A stretch of DNA of 42,210 nucleotides. Source: Cellulomonas iranensis NBRC 101100 = JCM 18110. Lineage in GTDB: Bacteria > Actinomycetota > Actinomycetes > Actinomycetales > Cellulomonadaceae. Within the stretch, counting starts at the first letter, position 1. Every line of letters starts with the position of its first letter. Shown piece by piece: positions 40,708-42,210 of the stretch. The translations under genes and the position numbers were made by a program. Below the pieces are notes generated by a model. That model saw only the letters and a list, made by a program, of their open reading frames with translations. It made no database searches and was not told the DNA's origin. The stretch is from the NCBI RefSeq assembly GCF_001552375.1, contig NZ_BCRB01000027.1, positions 1 through 42,210 on the forward strand, given 5' to 3'.

Positions 40708-42210
40708 GCGGGAGCGTCGACGGCAGCGGGACGGCGACCGACGGGCCGGCCTCGCCCGACGCGCCGGCCTCGCCCGACGCGCTCTGGCGCGCCCGCCGCA
40801 CGACGTCGCTCGCGATGTTCGCGCTCGTCGTGCTGGTCGCGTTCGAGTCGTTCGCGGTGACGACCGTGATGCCCGAGGTCGCGGCCGTCCTCGACGGGCG
40901 CGCGCTGTACGCGTTCGCGTTCGCCGGCCCGCTCGCGACCGGGGTCGTGGGCATGGTCGTCGCGGGTGCGTGGGCGGACCGTCGCGGACCGGCCGCGCCG
41001 TTCGCCGCGGGCACGCTCGTGTTCGTCGCCGGGCTCGTGGTCGCGGGCGCCGCGACGAGCATGCCCGTGCTCGTCGCCGGGCGGCTCGCGCAGGGCCTCG
41101 GCGGCGGCGTCGTCAACGTCACGCTGCTGGTGGCGGTCGCGCGCGCCTACCCCGCGGTGCTGCACCCGCGCGTGTTCGCGTGGTTCTCGACCGCGTGGGT
41201 GCTGCCGTCGATCGTCGGGCCCGCGGTCGCCGGGTTCCTCGCCGAGCTCGCCGGCTGGCGCTGGGTGTTCCTCGGCGTCGCGCTGCTCGTCGTGCCGGCG
41301 ACCGTGCCGCTGCTGGGCGCCGTCCGCGGCCTGGGCCCGGCACGGCACGACCCCGCCCGCGCCGACCCGGCCGAGGGGTCGCCGGCGACGCGCGAGGCCC
41401 CGCCCGCAGGCCGTGACGACGCCGCCCGGCGCGTCCTGTGGGCCGTGCTCGTCGCGGCCGCCGTGCTGGCCCTCAACGTCGCCGCACAGCTGCCGCGCGC
41501 GTGGTCCGCGCCGGTCGCCGTGGTCGCGGCCGTCGCAGCGCTCGCCGCGGCCCGCCCGCTGCTGCCGCGCGGCACGCTGCGCGCGCGGGCCGGCCTGCCG
41601 TCCGTGATCACGACGCGCGTGCTGGTGTCGGGCGCGTTCTTCGGCGCCCAGGTGTACGTGCCGTACCTGCTGGTCGACCGGGACGGGTGGTCGACGTCCG
41701 CGAGCGGGCTCGGGCTCTCGACCGCCGCGCTCGCCTGGTCGGCGTCGTCGATCGTCCAGGGGCGCCTCGGGCACCGCCTGCCCAGCCGCACCGCGGTGCG
41801 GATCGGCACGGCGCTCGTGGCGGTCGCCGTGGTCGGGGCGACGGTCGTCACCGTGCTGGGCCTGCCCGCGTGGGCGGTCGTCGCGGTGTGGACCGCCGCG
41901 GGCGCCGGCATGGGCATGGCGTCGTCGCGGCTCAACGTCCTCGTGCTGGGCTGGTCGGCCCCGCAGGACCAGGGCCGCAACTCCGCCGCCCACAACATCG
42001 GCGACTCCGTGGGTGCGTCGCTCGCGCTCGCGCTGACGGGTGTCGTCGTCGTGTCGGTGGGCGGCGGCGACGGCTACGTCGGGCCTGGGCCGTTCGTCGC
42101 GGCGTTCGCCCTGACGGCGCTGCTCGCGCTCGGCGCCGCGGCCGTCGCGCCGCGCGTCGGCGTGCCGCCGACCGAGCGCCGGCCGACACCCGGTGCGGCC
42201 ACCCCGCCGG
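40704..42210 (+). CDS. MFS transporter, cut by the right edge
   Basis: The frame is open from GTG 40704 to the window end (over 500 codons; no stop). A proline/alanine-rich cytoplasmic tail of about 35 residues contains a twice-repeated ASPDAP unit, then come about 14 hydrophobic segments. MFS marks: the loop 2-3 motif near GAWADRRGPAAPF, AGRLAQGLGGGVVNVTLLVAVAR (helix 4) and a motif C-like WVLPSIVGPAVAGFLAEL in helix 5. FESFAVTTVMPEVAA is typical of DHA2-like drug exporters. The substrate is unknown; efflux is the likely direction. The last residues (PPTERRPTPGAATPP) look like a cytoplasmic C-tail, so the gene probably ends soon after the window. Coupled by GTGA to the methyltransferase. Confidence 0.88.
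   Translation, partial: MSGSVDGSGTATDGPASPDAPASPDALWRARRTTSLAMFALVVLVAFESFAVTTVMPEVAAVLDGRALYAFAFAGPLATGVVGMVVAGAWADRRGPAAPFAAGTLVFVAGLVVAGAATSMPVLVAGRLAQGLGGGVVNVTLLVAVARAYPAVLHPRVFAWFSTAWVLPSIVGPAVAGFLAELAGWRWVFLGVALLVVPATVPLLGAVRGLGPARHDPARADPAEGSPATREAPPAGRDDAARRVLWAVLVAAAVLALNVAAQLPRAWSAPVAVVAAVAALAAARPLLPRGTLRARAGLPSVITTRVLVSGAFFGAQVYVPYLLVDRDGWSTSASGLGLSTAALAWSASSIVQGRLGHRLPSRTAVRIGTALVAVAVVGATVVTVLGLPAWAVVAVWTAAGAGMGMASSRLNVLVLGWSAPQDQGRNSAAHNIGDSVGASLALALTGVVVVSVGGGDGYVGPGPFVAAFALTALLALGAAAVAPRVGVPPTERRPTPGAATPP

Noticed and set aside
1..42210. Mobile element, prophage, CRISPR, tRNA or rRNA
   Set aside because: Looked for transposase-like proteins, terminal repeats, regular short repeats with spacers and clover-leaf sequences; none could be supported.

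Overview
The window is chromosomal DNA of a very GC-rich actinomycete. Third codon positions are almost all G or C, GTG starts are common, and start/stop overlaps of 4 nt are frequent. Gene content (mraZ-led dcw cluster with DUF3040 and SAV_6107-type HEPN neighbours, lexA divergent from a LysM gene, DUF5302, an FBP-type L-lactate dehydrogenase) fits Micrococcales, probably Cellulomonadaceae or a close relative. The taxonomic call is inference. I see no insertion sequence, prophage, CRISPR array, tRNA or rRNA; the region looks like stable core genome.

Region 1 (1-13634, minus strand) is the 5' two thirds of the division and cell wall (dcw) cluster, read right to left: mraZ, rsmH, ftsL-like, ftsI, murE, murF, mraY, murD, ftsW and then one 891-codon frame that joins MurG and MurC. 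It encodes the route from UDP-MurNAc-L-Ala-D-Glu to lipid II plus the septal SEDS/PBP pair. Most junctions are ATGA or GTGA overlaps, so the proteins are probably made by coupled translation. ftsQ and ftsZ would lie off the left edge.

Region 2 (13635-18746) is a 497-bp divergent control region followed by a plus-strand operon of a MoxR AAA+ ATPase, a DUF58 protein and a membrane transglutaminase. The control region carries 10-bp-phased GTGGAG repeats of MraZ-box type, four facing mraZ and two pairs facing the moxR operon. This suggests that MraZ may link the two operons.

Region 3 (18733-21440) holds an ABM-type small protein, DUF3040, a HEPN protein whose promoter has a perfect LexA box in its spacer, a spermidine-synthase-like methyltransferase and a cold-shock protein. 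Region 4 (21755-28525) holds a PAC2 protein, a three-gene signalling unit (response-regulator PP2C phosphatase, CHASE3 histidine kinase, single-domain response regulator) and a HelD-type helicase.

Region 5 (28633-32883) holds serA, DUF5302, nrdR, a LysM membrane protein divergent from lexA with three LexA boxes between them, and a small Rho_N-like protein. Between the LysM gene and nrdR is a well-formed promoter overlapped by a DtxR/IdeR-type iron box, facing a stretch with hairpins but no convincing gene. Region 6 (32957-42210) holds ldh, a DinG-family Fe-S helicase, an S9 peptidase, hflX, an RsmC-like methyltransferase and an MFS transporter cut by the right edge. Several genes begin with GTG exactly 6 nt after a TANNNT hexamer, which suggests leaderless transcription.
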